A stretch of 64,000 nucleotides of DNA from Sphingobacteriaceae bacterium. Its GTDB lineage: Bacteria; Bacteroidota; Bacteroidia; B-17B0; Aurantibacillaceae. The notes under the pieces are model-generated. The model had not been told where the DNA came from, did no database searches, and saw only the letters and a list, made by a program, of their open reading frames with translations. Positions 8,452 to 15,682 of this stretch are shown in pieces. The first letter of the stretch is position 1. Each line of letters starts with the position of its first letter. The DNA lies in NCBI GenBank assembly GCA_002319075.1, contig NVQB01000001.1, positions 372,001 to 436,000 on the forward strand, written 5' to 3'. The position numbers were made by a program, and so were the translations under genes.

Positions 8452-8939
8452 AAAATCCAACGTTTTGTGGGCTTGAAGCCTCCGATTGGATTAATATCAT
8501 AGGGGTTCTTGTTAACGCTGGTTTAGGCCTTTGGGTTGTATTGACTATTCAAAGTAGAGCAACTAATCGGCGAATATTAAAAGATCACTTTATTTCTGAG
8601 GTTAAAAACATTCGGGATGAATACAAGGAATTTCTTTCCAAACTATATGGCAATTCTATTGCTCCTAAGACCGTAGTGCCATGGTTCAAGTTGATGAATG
8701 TAAAGGCGGCCGACCTATTGAATCTACTAGATCAACGGTATAGTATTCATAAAAAAATGTTAGATGCTTATCAAGTTGAGTTGCGCGAACTGATTACAAA
8801 TAGCCCGGAATTTAACGCTCAATTCAACAACACTCGCTTAGAGCTTTCAGTCGACTTACAAAACAAAGTCATTAGATTTCAGCAAAATTCCAGTTATGTA
8901 TTCAATCACATAATCACTAAGATAAATGATGCTTCATAG
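8427..8939 (+). CDS. Single-pass membrane protein, third gene of the STAS/HATPase unit
   Basis: A 170-residue protein with one membrane helix near the N-terminus (about 20-41, INIIGVLVNAGLGLWVVLTI), followed by a cytoplasmic, mostly helical domain of about 125 residues. The proposed ATG lies 25 bases inside the DUF4325 gene in another frame, behind GAGAAAG; no later ATG would keep the membrane helix, so this start is likely but not certain. Topology (short outside, long helical inside) would suit a membrane-bound effector or sensor for the two soluble partners. No family recognised. Confidence 0.65.
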   Translation: MGIACCCVENPTFCGLEASDWINIIGVLVNAGLGLWVVLTIQSRATNRRILKDHFISEVKNIRDEYKEFLSKLYGNSIAPKTVVPWFKLMNVKAADLLNLLDQRYSIHKKMLDAYQVELRELITNSPEFNAQFNNTRLELSVDLQNKVIRFQQNSSYVFNHIITKINDAS

Positions 8940-8989
8940 TAAGAATGCAAAATTAATTTAACTGCGTATTTTCATTGACACTTCTGCAA

Positions 8990-9020
8990 GATTTTACTTT
9001 CACCTATGAAAAGCAAAATC
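8990..9020. terminator. Hairpin between convergent genes
   Basis: An imperfect inverted repeat (GATTTTaCTTTc ... gAAAAGcAAAATC) lies exactly between the end of the membrane-protein gene and the end of the convergent MNT-HEPN gene. It lacks a clean T-run, so termination is inferred from position and symmetry. Confidence 0.35.
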
Positions 9021-9886
9021 TATTCAGTAAAACTCTGAATCTTCCCCTTACAAATCTCCTCCGTCATCGTGCGCAGCAATTGCACCCGTTCACTCAAATA
9101 CTCCAGGTCTTCTTTAGAGATCTTATAATCCATATTGTAACGGGCATCTACGTAAGCTTTCTTTAAAAGATCAAAGCGCTGGCGTTCTTCGGCCGAGGCT
9201 TGCGGGAACACTTTACCAAACTCCATGTTGCAGGCTTTGGCAAGATTGCCGAGTTCTTCAATGTTATGTGTTTTGGGTTTGTAGCCGGTAAACACTAACT
9301 GAATGGCGCCGTAGTAACGTTCAGTTGCCTGATGTAATTGAAAGGCTGCATTTTTTAATTGTGCATGTTGCATTGAAAATTCATAGTGCATAAAAAACTC
9401 ATTCGCGCTCTCAAACCAATTATCAAAATCACGCTGTGCTTTTGCCTGTACTTCTGCAGGGCTCATGTCGCGCTTGTCTTCAAGGGTATAACGGTTGCTA
9501 GTAAACAGCTGGATGCCTTCTTTCTTAATGTCTCCAAAAAAGTAAGAACCTTCGCGCAACTCGTTGTTTACAAATTCCATCCCATGATAAATAGGATGCA
9601 CTGGTGTAGCCAGCTTTAATTCGTTTAATCTGTTGCTAATTCCCGACGTAACACTATCGCTATTCGCATGGCCATTCTTACTTAAGATGATGAGCAGATC
9701 GTAATCGCTTTTGTACTCGTAAGTATTGCCCTTCTCCATGTATTTATCTTCCACCCAGGTGCCACGTGCATAGCTCCCAAATAAAATGATCATCTCAATC
9801 TCCGCAAACCTTGGGATCAAAGCCGCCACTATGGCCTTTAATTCGGCTTGCTTGTGATCGGGCAGAAAAGAGAGGATGGTTTTCAT
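9020..9886 (-). CDS. Fused nucleotidyltransferase-HEPN protein (MNT-HEPN)
   Basis: A 288-residue protein. Residues about 15-110 are a minimal nucleotidyltransferase domain with GSYARGTW (37-44) and the catalytic Asp pair in SDYDLLI (Asp61/Asp63). Residues about 150-280 form a HEPN domain (AAFQLHQATERYYGA, then THNIEEL and DARYNMDY). In the known two-gene HEPN/MNT toxin-antitoxin systems, the MNT antitoxin AMPylates and silences the HEPN RNase; here both are one polypeptide, a fusion also common in Bacteroidota. I do not see a clean R-x4-6-H RNase motif in this HEPN half, so it may not be an active nuclease. Confidence 0.85.
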   Translation of the reverse strand: MKTILSFLPDHKQAELKAIVAALIPRFAEIEMIILFGSYARGTWVEDKYMEKGNTYEYKSDYDLLIILSKNGHANSDSVTSGISNRLNELKLATPVHPIYHGMEFVNNELREGSYFFGDIKKEGIQLFTSNRYTLEDKRDMSPAEVQAKAQRDFDNWFESANEFFMHYEFSMQHAQLKNAAFQLHQATERYYGAIQLVFTGYKPKTHNIEELGNLAKACNMEFGKVFPQASAEERQRFDLLKKAYVDARYNMDYKISKEDLEYLSERVQLLRTMTEEICKGKIQSFTE

Positions 9887-10134
9887 AACTTTAGTCCTGA
9901 AGTGAACTTATTCTACTTCAATAGAGTTAAAGATAATGGTTTTTAAGACGACGAAATTTTCACGCTGAAAAACGTGTTAACAATCCAATCAACAAAAATT
10001 TCACCTAATTTTGCATGCCTAGCAGTTTCTTTCAGTTGGTACGTATTTAACTGATAATCATAAAATTAACTGGTAAATACTCATAACTTGCGCTTATTTA
10101 ACTTTCACAATTACACAATTGTACAATAATGTAA

Positions 10135-10142
10135 TACATTTG
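10135..10142 (+). promoter_or_regulatory. Bacteroidota -7 promoter element before the Abi_2 gene
   Basis: TACATTTG fits TAnnTTTG exactly. A TTG occurs at 10119-10121, closer than the usual -33 spacing, and palindromes ACAATTGT (10115-10122) and TTGTACAA (10119-10126) overlap it, so an operator is possible. Predicted transcription start is about 10147-10150. Confidence 0.5.
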
Positions 10143-10152
10143 TATTAACCAA

Positions 10153-10199
10153 ACCCCTCACGCCTCTGATTCAAGCGCACTTTGAGGGGTCTTTTTTTT
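10153..10199 (+). terminator. Intrinsic terminator directly upstream of the Abi_2 start codon
   Basis: ACCCCTCA (10153-10160) pairs perfectly with TGAGGGGT (10183-10190). The 22-base loop holds a further CGC/GCG pairing, and eight T residues follow (10192-10199). It lies between divergent genes, so it cannot end any neighbouring CDS. It must terminate a short RNA or attenuate the Abi_2 gene. Confidence 0.8.
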
Positions 10200-10207
10200 C
10201 CCTTTTT

Positions 10208-11101
10208 ATGAAATTCGACAAACCGCCTCAAACCCATGAGGAGCACTATCATCTTTTAATTAAGAGAGGCTTAAAAATTGATGATGAGGCAAGGTTTTAT
10301 AAGTATACCAAAACAATAGGTTATTATCGTCTTACTGGATATATGTATCCCTTTCAATCAAACGACGGTTCTCATAATTTTAAAACTCCGGTTAGCTTCG
10401 ACACTGTATTAGAACATTATTTATTTGACAAAAAGTTAAAGCTGATTCTATTGCACGAAATTGAAAGAATTGAAATTTCTTTCAGGGCAATTATTTGTAA
10501 CACGTATGCTTTGAAGTATGGTTCGCACTGGTATTTAGACGATTCTTATTTTAACGATAAAGCTATTTTTTATAAAATAATTGAAGATGTAAAAAAATAT
10601 TCTACAGACACTAGTGATCTGTTTATTAAAAATTATAATAGCAAGTATACAGACCCAGCTTTACCTGCATCGTGGATGGTATTTGAAATTTTCACCTTTG
10701 GTCAAACCGCAAGTATTTTTGAAAACCTAAAAGATACCGGCGAAAAAAAAGCGATTGCTGCCGAATACGGCACTGTTGTGCCTATACTGGAATCGTGGTT
10801 TAAGAGTATTAATTTCATAAGGAATTGCTGCGCGCATCATTCAAGATTATGGAACAGGAAAATTCCAATTAAGCCAATGATTCCTGAAAGAAAAAACAAA
10901 AGATTTCTAACTCATATAGATGCCGAAACGAATAAAAGAATTTACGGGGTGCTCTCATGCATGCTCTTTCTGAATAAGCAAATTAGCCCCAAGTCTAAAT
11001 TTAAAGAAAGAATTAAAAATTTGTTTGTGGAGTATCCCAGCGTAAATAAAGAGTACATGGGCTTTCATGCTGATTGGGAGAAAGAAGAGTTGTGGACTTA
11101 G
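10208..11101 (+). CDS. Abi_2 family (AbiD/AbiF-like) HEPN abortive-infection protein
   Basis: A 297-residue protein of the Abi_2 family. It has the family start (PPQTHEEHYHLLIKRGL), the GYYRLTGYMYPF segment (38-49), an ERIEISFRA helix, and the HEPN ribonuclease motif R-N-C-C-A-H (Arg205-His210) within IRNCCAHHSRLWNR. Members are phage-exclusion or toxin-like HEPN RNases; AbiF-type proteins are considered close relatives of the ancestors of Cas13. The ATG is preceded by CCTTTTT rather than a ribosome-binding site, and a terminator ends 8 bp upstream. Expression therefore probably depends on readthrough or is tied to the short upstream RNA. No phage protection can be shown from sequence. Confidence 0.85.
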   Translation: MKFDKPPQTHEEHYHLLIKRGLKIDDEARFYKYTKTIGYYRLTGYMYPFQSNDGSHNFKTPVSFDTVLEHYLFDKKLKLILLHEIERIEISFRAIICNTYALKYGSHWYLDDSYFNDKAIFYKIIEDVKKYSTDTSDLFIKNYNSKYTDPALPASWMVFEIFTFGQTASIFENLKDTGEKKAIAAEYGTVVPILESWFKSINFIRNCCAHHSRLWNRKIPIKPMIPERKNKRFLTHIDAETNKRIYGVLSCMLFLNKQISPKSKFKERIKNLFVEYPSVNKEYMGFHADWEKEELWT

Positions 11102-11146
11102 TTGAAGTTTATAAGATGCTTCACAGAATAGACTAAAAGACAGGAT

Positions 11147-11992
11147 TTAGCTGATATGCGCTTCTTCAAGAACTTTATCCGTGTAAGTATCGAGCTGTAC
11201 TTCCTCATATAAATGAAGGTTAGCATCAGCTGCATTTAAAATCTCCAAAGCATATTGGTAAGCCTCAGTAAATTTATTGTCCTGAGGAGCAGCTATTAAA
11301 AGGTCGATGCCTGCATTGCGGGCCGAGATAGCGCCCTTTAAATAGTTAAGCTGGTTTTGGATAAGTAAGGCCTTATTAGTGATCACTTCTTCGCTTTCCA
11401 GATCAAGGCTTAAGCCTTTTACAAAATGAGTGGTGTTGTTTTCCCATTTCAGATCTACTCTAAAATTTACTTTTCCGTTGATCAGAGGCGTTCTTTCTTC
11501 CTGAATGATGGTTTCAAATTTCGGATTGCGGCTAAGGATGTTATGTTGCAGCTTTTTGATAAGCTGCCCTCCTGTTTTGTGCCTGAATTCAGTAACGGGT
11601 GATTCGTAGGCAGACAAGTAGGTTTGAGAATAATGATGAATAGTTGTGTCAGGATCTTTTATCAGGATGCCAAAATTAAATTTATCGAATTGCAAGGAAC
11701 CACTTGTATTCTGGAAAAAAAACTCTTCCAGCACGAGGTCATATTCAAATAAAGAATTGTGAATGAATTTTTCTATTTGTTTTTTCTTTTGCCTGAAAGA
11801 AACCAGGTAAGATTTGATAACCTCTATCTCTGCATCAGGAAATGCTTTTTTAAGTCGCAGCAGTGATTTAGGAAATACAAACTCAACCACATTTGTGCCA
11901 GGAAAAATAAAAAGCAGCCCAAGGTTAATCGATTCGCCAAGCTTGTCGACATGCTTATATTTTAATATGGAATATGCAATACTGTTGTTCAT
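11147..11992 (-). CDS. DUF3037 domain protein
   Basis: A 281-residue protein starting AYSILKYKHVDKLGESINLG, the typical DUF3037 opening (Y-S-x-L-x-Y ... E-x-x-N-x-G). DUF3037 genes usually stand directly behind a HipA-like kinase gene. Here the ATG overlaps, in the ATGA manner, the end of a reading frame that looks like a HipA-like N-terminal piece (11989-12172), so the pair was once coupled. This member is longer than the core domain; the last 120 residues (LDLESEEVITNKALLIQNQL and on) are an unrecognised alpha/beta region. Function unknown. Confidence 0.7.
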   Translation of the reverse strand: MNNSIAYSILKYKHVDKLGESINLGLLFIFPGTNVVEFVFPKSLLRLKKAFPDAEIEVIKSYLVSFRQKKKQIEKFIHNSLFEYDLVLEEFFFQNTSGSLQFDKFNFGILIKDPDTTIHHYSQTYLSAYESPVTEFRHKTGGQLIKKLQHNILSRNPKFETIIQEERTPLINGKVNFRVDLKWENNTTHFVKGLSLDLESEEVITNKALLIQNQLNYLKGAISARNAGIDLLIAAPQDNKFTEAYQYALEILNAADANLHLYEEVQLDTYTDKVLEEAHIS

Positions 11993-12172
11993 AGGACACT
12001 TCGCTTTAAAGCATTGATCAATAGGCCTGAATTGCTTTTAACACAATAAAGGTAATCTTCCCAGTCTGCGCAAACCTCCGCCATTAAAAGCCTCTACCAA
12101 CAGCGGTTTGGTTGTGCCGTCGCTAAAGAATTCTTCATGTATAAATGTTGCTTTATAATGTGGTAAAGACAT
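11989..12172 (-). pseudogene. Remnant of a HipA-like kinase N-terminus
   Basis: An ATG at 12172 opens 44 codons that include GTTKPLLVEAFNGG, like the N-terminal strand region of DUF3037-associated HipA-like kinases, and hits a stop at 12038-12040. A second frame, joinable by a one-base shift near 12080, carries on with DYLYCVKSNSGLLINALKRS and ends in a TGA that overlaps the DUF3037 ATG. Together about 57 codons survive of a gene normally several times longer, so this is a frameshifted and internally deleted copy. The assignment rests on motif similarity and the partner gene. Confidence 0.45.
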
Positions 12173-12344
12173 AAGTGGGAATATAAAGATATAAATATTC
12201 AGATGACATAATAACGAAATTGTGTATTAAATCTTGAAGGGCTTTTTAATAACTAAAAATGCCATGATTCTCTTAGGAATAAGAATTTAACCCTGCAATC
12301 CACATACTTTTTGGACAATGATTACAAAGTGGTAAGGTGCCTGT

Positions 12345-12358
12345 ATGACAAATATCAC
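12345..12358. promoter_or_regulatory. CRP/FNR-like palindrome upstream of the CBS gene
   Basis: ATGA-CAAATA-TCAC, centred about 90 bp upstream of the CBS protein start. Same half-site arrangement as the sites at 582, 4552 and 14108. Confidence 0.45.
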
Positions 12359-12441
12359 TACTCGCTATGACGGCTGACATTTAAAGCGTAAGAAAGTCTC
12401 TGTTACTTTACACTTACAAAACAACATTAAAAACAAAAGCC

Positions 12442-12957
12442 ATGAAAGTAAGTGAGATAATGACATCCAGAGCTCTGAAGTATTGTACTACTGACACAAA
12501 ATTACGTAAAGCAGCAAAGCTTATGAAAGCAGGCAACTGCGGCGCGCTGCCCGTTGTGGATGAAAACAAAAAGGTGCTTGGAATCATCACCGATCGTGAT
12601 ATCTGCCTTTCTATGGCGAAAAAGCACGGTAAGGCCGATGCAAAAAGAACAGTGTCTCAAATTATGCCTAAAGATATATACACCGTAAAAACAGACGATT
12701 CTGTAGCCACCGCCTTTCGCCAAATGAGAATGTTCCAGGTGGGACGCCTTCCGGTAACAAACGCCAATGGAATGCTGAAGGGCATTGTATCTCTGCACAG
12801 TGTTATCAATCATTCCATGGATAGCGGAACAAAATCTGTGGGTGCAAGTGTTTCAGCCTCCGAAAACCTATTGAAGACACTACAGGCAGTTAATAAAAGA
12901 TATGCTCCCAACAAGAGTACTAAAAAAACAGTAAAACCTACTGCCAGGAAAAATTGA
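12442..12957 (+). CDS. Tandem CBS domain protein
   Basis: A 171-residue cytoplasmic protein with two CBS motifs (about 5-60 and 68-125), each with the GxLPVxD/N and GIxTDRD/GIVSLHS pattern of a Bateman module that binds adenosine nucleotides. A basic, flexible tail follows (NKSTKKTVKPTARKN). There is no catalytic domain, so it is probably an energy or nucleotide sensor acting on a partner. It is followed after 44 bp by the PepSY-like gene in the same direction. Upstream palindrome at 12345. Confidence 0.92.
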   Translation: MKVSEIMTSRALKYCTTDTKLRKAAKLMKAGNCGALPVVDENKKVLGIITDRDICLSMAKKHGKADAKRTVSQIMPKDIYTVKTDDSVATAFRQMRMFQVGRLPVTNANGMLKGIVSLHSVINHSMDSGTKSVGASVSASENLLKTLQAVNKRYAPNKSTKKTVKPTARKN

Positions 12958-13001
12958 AAAACAATTATCTCGATCATTAACACACTACTAATTAAAAAAA
13001 C

Positions 13002-13283
13002 ATGAACAAATACCAGGCAGATACACATTCCGGAAAAGTTACTCCGGAAATAATTCCCTCACCCATATCTGATTATATTAAAAATAATTTCAGAGAAGAT
13101 TTTTTGACAGAGATTCACACCCTCAAAGATAAAAACGGGAAAACGTTTTACAGGGTCGATATCAGCCACGATAACACCCTGCATCATTTAAAATTTGACA
13201 CACAGGGTACCCTGATTTTGCAGGAAGCAGAACCTCTCATGGAGTTGTTTGACGAAGAGGATAATTTTACGCCGTTAGACTAA
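13002..13283 (+). CDS. Small PepSY-like protein
   Basis: A 93-residue acidic protein without signal peptide. The pattern FYRVDI...LHHLKFDTQGTLI resembles the PepSY-like (BLIP-type) fold, with two strands around a DxxG turn followed by an acidic tail. Such proteins are usually periplasmic inhibitors or folding modules; here no export signal is visible. It probably forms an operon with the CBS gene. Family assignment is tentative. Confidence 0.6.
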   Translation: MNKYQADTHSGKVTPEIIPSPISDYIKNNFREDFLTEIHTLKDKNGKTFYRVDISHDNTLHHLKFDTQGTLILQEAEPLMELFDEEDNFTPLD

Positions 13284-13367
13284 TTCATAAATCCTGGAGT
13301 GCACTGACTCAATATGGGTGAAAGTTAAAGAGACGTTTATTAAACGAGGCTCATGTACTTTAGTTAC

Positions 13368-13661
13368 TTAACTGCTTTGTTCTATAATTAGTTTTAGATG
13401 ACTCGCGGGAATAACACCCGATTGTCGCCATTTTACCTGCCCCTTCTTAAACAAGATCAGCGTAGGCACACCCTTTACCTGGTAAGCCTGCGCCGCCGCC
13501 GGGTTTTTGTCAACATCCACTTTTACAATGATCGCTTTATTACCGAGCTTAAGTTTCACTTCTTCAAGGATTGGCGCCATGCTTTTGCAAGGGCCACACC
13601 ATTCTGCAAAAAAATCTACCAGTACAGGTTTGTCGGAATTGATCAGTTCTTTAAAATTCAT
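13368..13661 (-). CDS. trxA: Thioredoxin
   Basis: A 97-residue single-domain thioredoxin with WCGPC (residues 21-25), the buried Asp in VDFFAEW, and the cis-proline loop GVPTLILF. No signal peptide, so it is a cytoplasmic disulfide reductant. It is convergent with the PepSY-like gene. Several thioredoxins usually occur per Bacteroidota genome, so the symbol denotes the family rather than the main housekeeping copy. Confidence 0.93.
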   Translation of the reverse strand: MNFKELINSDKPVLVDFFAEWCGPCKSMAPILEEVKLKLGNKAIIVKVDVDKNPAAAQAYQVKGVPTLILFKKGQVKWRQSGVIPASHLKLIIEQSS

Positions 13662-13794
13662 TTTATTTATTTATTTATTTTTTGTTTCGTTAATGAACTA
13701 CCTAAGTAAAATGAATCTCTCCGTAAAAAGGTATGATTCCAATATCAGCGAACATAATAATCTTTCCTTCTTCATTACTTACTGAAATCCTCCA

Positions 13795-13869
13795 CTAACC
13801 TGTATCACCTGTCTCTTTGCATGCGCCGGAGAAAATTAAAAAGAATAAAATAATGCAGAAGTTTTTCAT
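13795..13869 (-). CDS. Possible tiny lipoprotein (24 aa)
   Basis: ATG at 13869 opens 24 codons: a Lys-Asn start, a hydrophobic run (FCIILFFLIF) and the lipobox SGAC, then a short polar tail ETGDTG and stop. It begins 8 bp after the 53-aa gene in the same direction. It would leave only an eight-residue lipidated peptide, like small entericidin-type lipoproteins, or may be the residue of a longer lipoprotein. Confidence 0.3.
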   Translation of the reverse strand: MKNFCIILFFLIFSGACKETGDTG

Positions 13870-13877
13870 TTAAGCTT

Positions 13878-14039
13878 TTATAATTTTATTCCTCTTTTTT
13901 TCATTTCTTCCGCCAGCTTGCCTTCAATCTTGCGGCACGAACAATGTTGCTGATGTTCCAGGTGCCAGGCTATACGCTGATCAGTTGTCGGATTTTTAGG
14001 CATCTTATGTTTCAGGTGCCATTCTTTATTTAATTTCAT
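13878..14039 (-). CDS. Conserved small protein (53 aa) with His/Cys-rich centre
   Basis: ATG at 14039, 53 residues, starting MKLNKEWHLKHKMPKNPTT and containing RIAWHLEHQQHCSCRKI. I recognise this as a recurrent, unnamed small protein of Bacteroidota and Proteobacteria, with the invariant EWH..HKMPKNPT, WHLEH and C.CR. The His/Cys cluster suggests metal binding, but no function is known. Upstream lie palindromes at 14108 and 14161, shared with the divergent gene at 14235. Confidence 0.7.
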   Translation of the reverse strand: MKLNKEWHLKHKMPKNPTTDQRIAWHLEHQQHCSCRKIEGKLAEEMKKRGIKL

Positions 14040-14107
14040 GAGGATCTCTTATCATCAAAACTACTGTCTGATTATAAAACACTCTGTGAGGCTGCGCACT
14101 TTTTCAG

Positions 14108-14174
14108 ATGATCTTGATCACCCGATTCACGGGCATTGCTGGCAACGATCACAGAAACGAGTGACCAGGATCAG
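14108..14174. promoter_or_regulatory. Two CRP/FNR-like palindromes in a divergent intergenic region
   Basis: ATGA-TCTTGA-TCAC (14108-14121) and GTGA-CCAGGA-TCAG (14161-14174) lie between the 53-aa gene (start 14039, minus) and the membrane protein at 14235 (plus). Each is placed about 60-70 bp from one of the starts. Confidence 0.5.
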
Positions 14175-14234
14175 GGACTGGTGCCGGACCTCACACTACC
14201 TTTGAACAGTTATTAAACGACTTAATCAAGGCTC

Positions 14235-14678
14235 ATGAATAAGCTCAGAATTGCAATCATCATCCTGTTACTCGCTGTGGCGGTAAATGCCTTAATGGCG
14301 GGTTATTCGTTTATCGCCGACCCTAGCGGTAAAGGTTTAAACATTTCCATCGCACTGTTGCGTCATTCACCCTTTCATGATTTTTTTATCCCGGGGCTGA
14401 TATTATTCCTGGTAAACGGACTGGCAAATATTTTCACCGCCATGTTTTTGCTCAACCAATGGCGCAATGCATACTTATTCGTAATGATTCAGGGGATACT
14501 GTTAACAGGATGGATCCTGGTACAAGTTATTATGCTTGTTCAGTTCAATGCATTACACGCCATTCTGGGGGCAGTAGGTTTATTTTTCTTTGCCGCTGGC
14601 TGGAAACTTCACAACAAAGTTAGTTGCCTGAAAGTTTCCTGCTTTCCAAATTCAGATGAAATACGTTCCTGGAAATAA
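14235..14678 (+). CDS. Four-helix integral membrane protein, unknown
   Basis: A 147-residue protein with four predicted membrane helices (about 5-25, 50-72, 80-102, 105-125) and a short cytoplasmic tail. I do not recognise a family. It is first in a same-strand run with the DUF2953-like, GerW-like and lipoprotein genes (gaps of 24, 24 and 56 bp), so the four may be one operon under the palindrome at 14161. Confidence 0.65.
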   Translation: MNKLRIAIIILLLAVAVNALMAGYSFIADPSGKGLNISIALLRHSPFHDFFIPGLILFLVNGLANIFTAMFLLNQWRNAYLFVMIQGILLTGWILVQVIMLVQFNALHAILGAVGLFFFAAGWKLHNKVSCLKVSCFPNSDEIRSWK

Positions 14679-14702
14679 AAACGGGAGCATAATAACAGAC
14701 AC

Positions 14703-15227
14703 ATGACAATTCTCCTGATAGTAATAGGACTGCTTATAACACTCTGCTTATATATTATAGTGGCTCCTTTTTACCTGGAGATAGATACAACACGCGACCT
14801 ATATAGACTTCGTTTTCATAAACTAGCATCTCTGAGTTTGAATACACAAAATGATCCGGCTTTGATCTTAAAGATAGCAGGCTGGAAAAGAGCGATCACG
14901 CTAGAGAATAGTGGTGCTGCCAAAGAAGTGGTAATTAGAGAACCGCTATCTCCATCTCCGCAAAAACGTAGAAACTTATCTTATCATCAATTAATAAAAC
15001 TCCTGCAAAGTTTTAAAATAAAAACCTTCTACCTCGACGTGGATTTTGGAGACATGCCGCTGAACGGCATACTCTTTCCTTATTTCTATTGGCTCAGTGG
15101 GTATAGCGGAAAAACGGTTCGTATCAATTTCAACGGAAATACAGTTCTAATACTCGTTGTAAAAAATAGTATCGCCAGAATGGGCTGGGCGTTGATCAGC
15201 TCAAAATTAAAAACCAATCCATCTTAA
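14703..15227 (+). CDS. Membrane-anchored protein, DUF2953-like by context
   Basis: A 174-residue protein with one N-terminal membrane helix (about 2-24) and a beta-rich soluble part. The opening (helix, then FYLEIDTTRDLYRLRFHKL) and its place immediately before a GerW/YtfJ gene match the ytfI (DUF2953)-ytfJ pairing known from Bacillus. The sequence itself is too divergent for me to be sure; the adjacency is the main argument. Confidence 0.5.
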   Translation: MTILLIVIGLLITLCLYIIVAPFYLEIDTTRDLYRLRFHKLASLSLNTQNDPALILKIAGWKRAITLENSGAAKEVVIREPLSPSPQKRRNLSYHQLIKLLQSFKIKTFYLDVDFGDMPLNGILFPYFYWLSGYSGKTVRINFNGNTVLILVVKNSIARMGWALISSKLKTNPS

Positions 15228-15251
15228 AGGTGGATCTAACACAAATAACAA

Positions 15252-15626
15252 ATGAACAATTTAGATGAAGTACTCAGCAAAGTAACTGAGTTTTTAAAAT
15301 CAGAAGCAAAAACAGAAACTATTATCGGCGAACAATTTAAACTCGGAGAATTTACCTGTGTGCCTGTTATGTCTGTAGGTATAGGCTTTGGCGGCGGAAG
15401 CGGCGAAGGAAAAGGCAATGCGAAAAACCAGGCAGAAGGCGAAGGAACAGGTGTAGGTGGAGCAGCTGGTCTTGGTATGGGACCTGTAGGATTTCTTGTG
15501 ACACACGGGAATGAAATTCAGTTTGTGCCTGCACGTGCAAACAAAGGTCTGAGTGCGGCATTTGAAAAAATACCGGGTCTGCTAGAAAAATTATTCGACC
15601 AGAAAAAGAAAACAGAACATGCATAA
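15252..15626 (+). CDS. GerW/YtfJ family protein
   Basis: A 124-residue protein with the GerW (YtfJ) layout: helical start, TIIGEQFKLGEFTCVPVMSV, a Gly-rich stretch (GIGFGGGSGEGKGNAKNQ, about 42-60) and GAAGLGMGPVGFLV. In sporulating Firmicutes it is a germination-related protein, but it is widespread in non-sporulating bacteria, where its role is unknown. It follows a DUF2953-like gene, the usual partner. Confidence 0.85.
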   Translation: MNNLDEVLSKVTEFLKSEAKTETIIGEQFKLGEFTCVPVMSVGIGFGGGSGEGKGNAKNQAEGEGTGVGGAAGLGMGPVGFLVTHGNEIQFVPARANKGLSAAFEKIPGLLEKLFDQKKKTEHA

Positions 15627-15682
15627 ATAGTAAAAACAAGCACTTACTAATTATTCCGTACAGGGATTTAAAACAACACACT

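Larger units (their letters stand above)
9887..10207 (+). ncRNA. Candidate small RNA / leader upstream of the Abi_2 gene
   Basis: The 321 bp between the divergent MNT-HEPN and Abi_2 genes contain structure no CDS explains. A perfect -7 box TACATTTG (10135-10142) lies inside the inverted repeat AATACA-TT-TGTATT (10133-10146). It is followed at once by a strong intrinsic terminator (10153-10199) that ends 8 bases before the Abi_2 ATG. Further up, GTATTTA (10043-10049) pairs with TAAATAC (10074-10080), and two near-direct repeats begin TTAACTG (10047 and 10066). Structured RNAs upstream of abiF-type genes are known from comparative genomics; membership here is inference, and the exact RNA boundaries are not determined. 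Confidence 0.5.
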
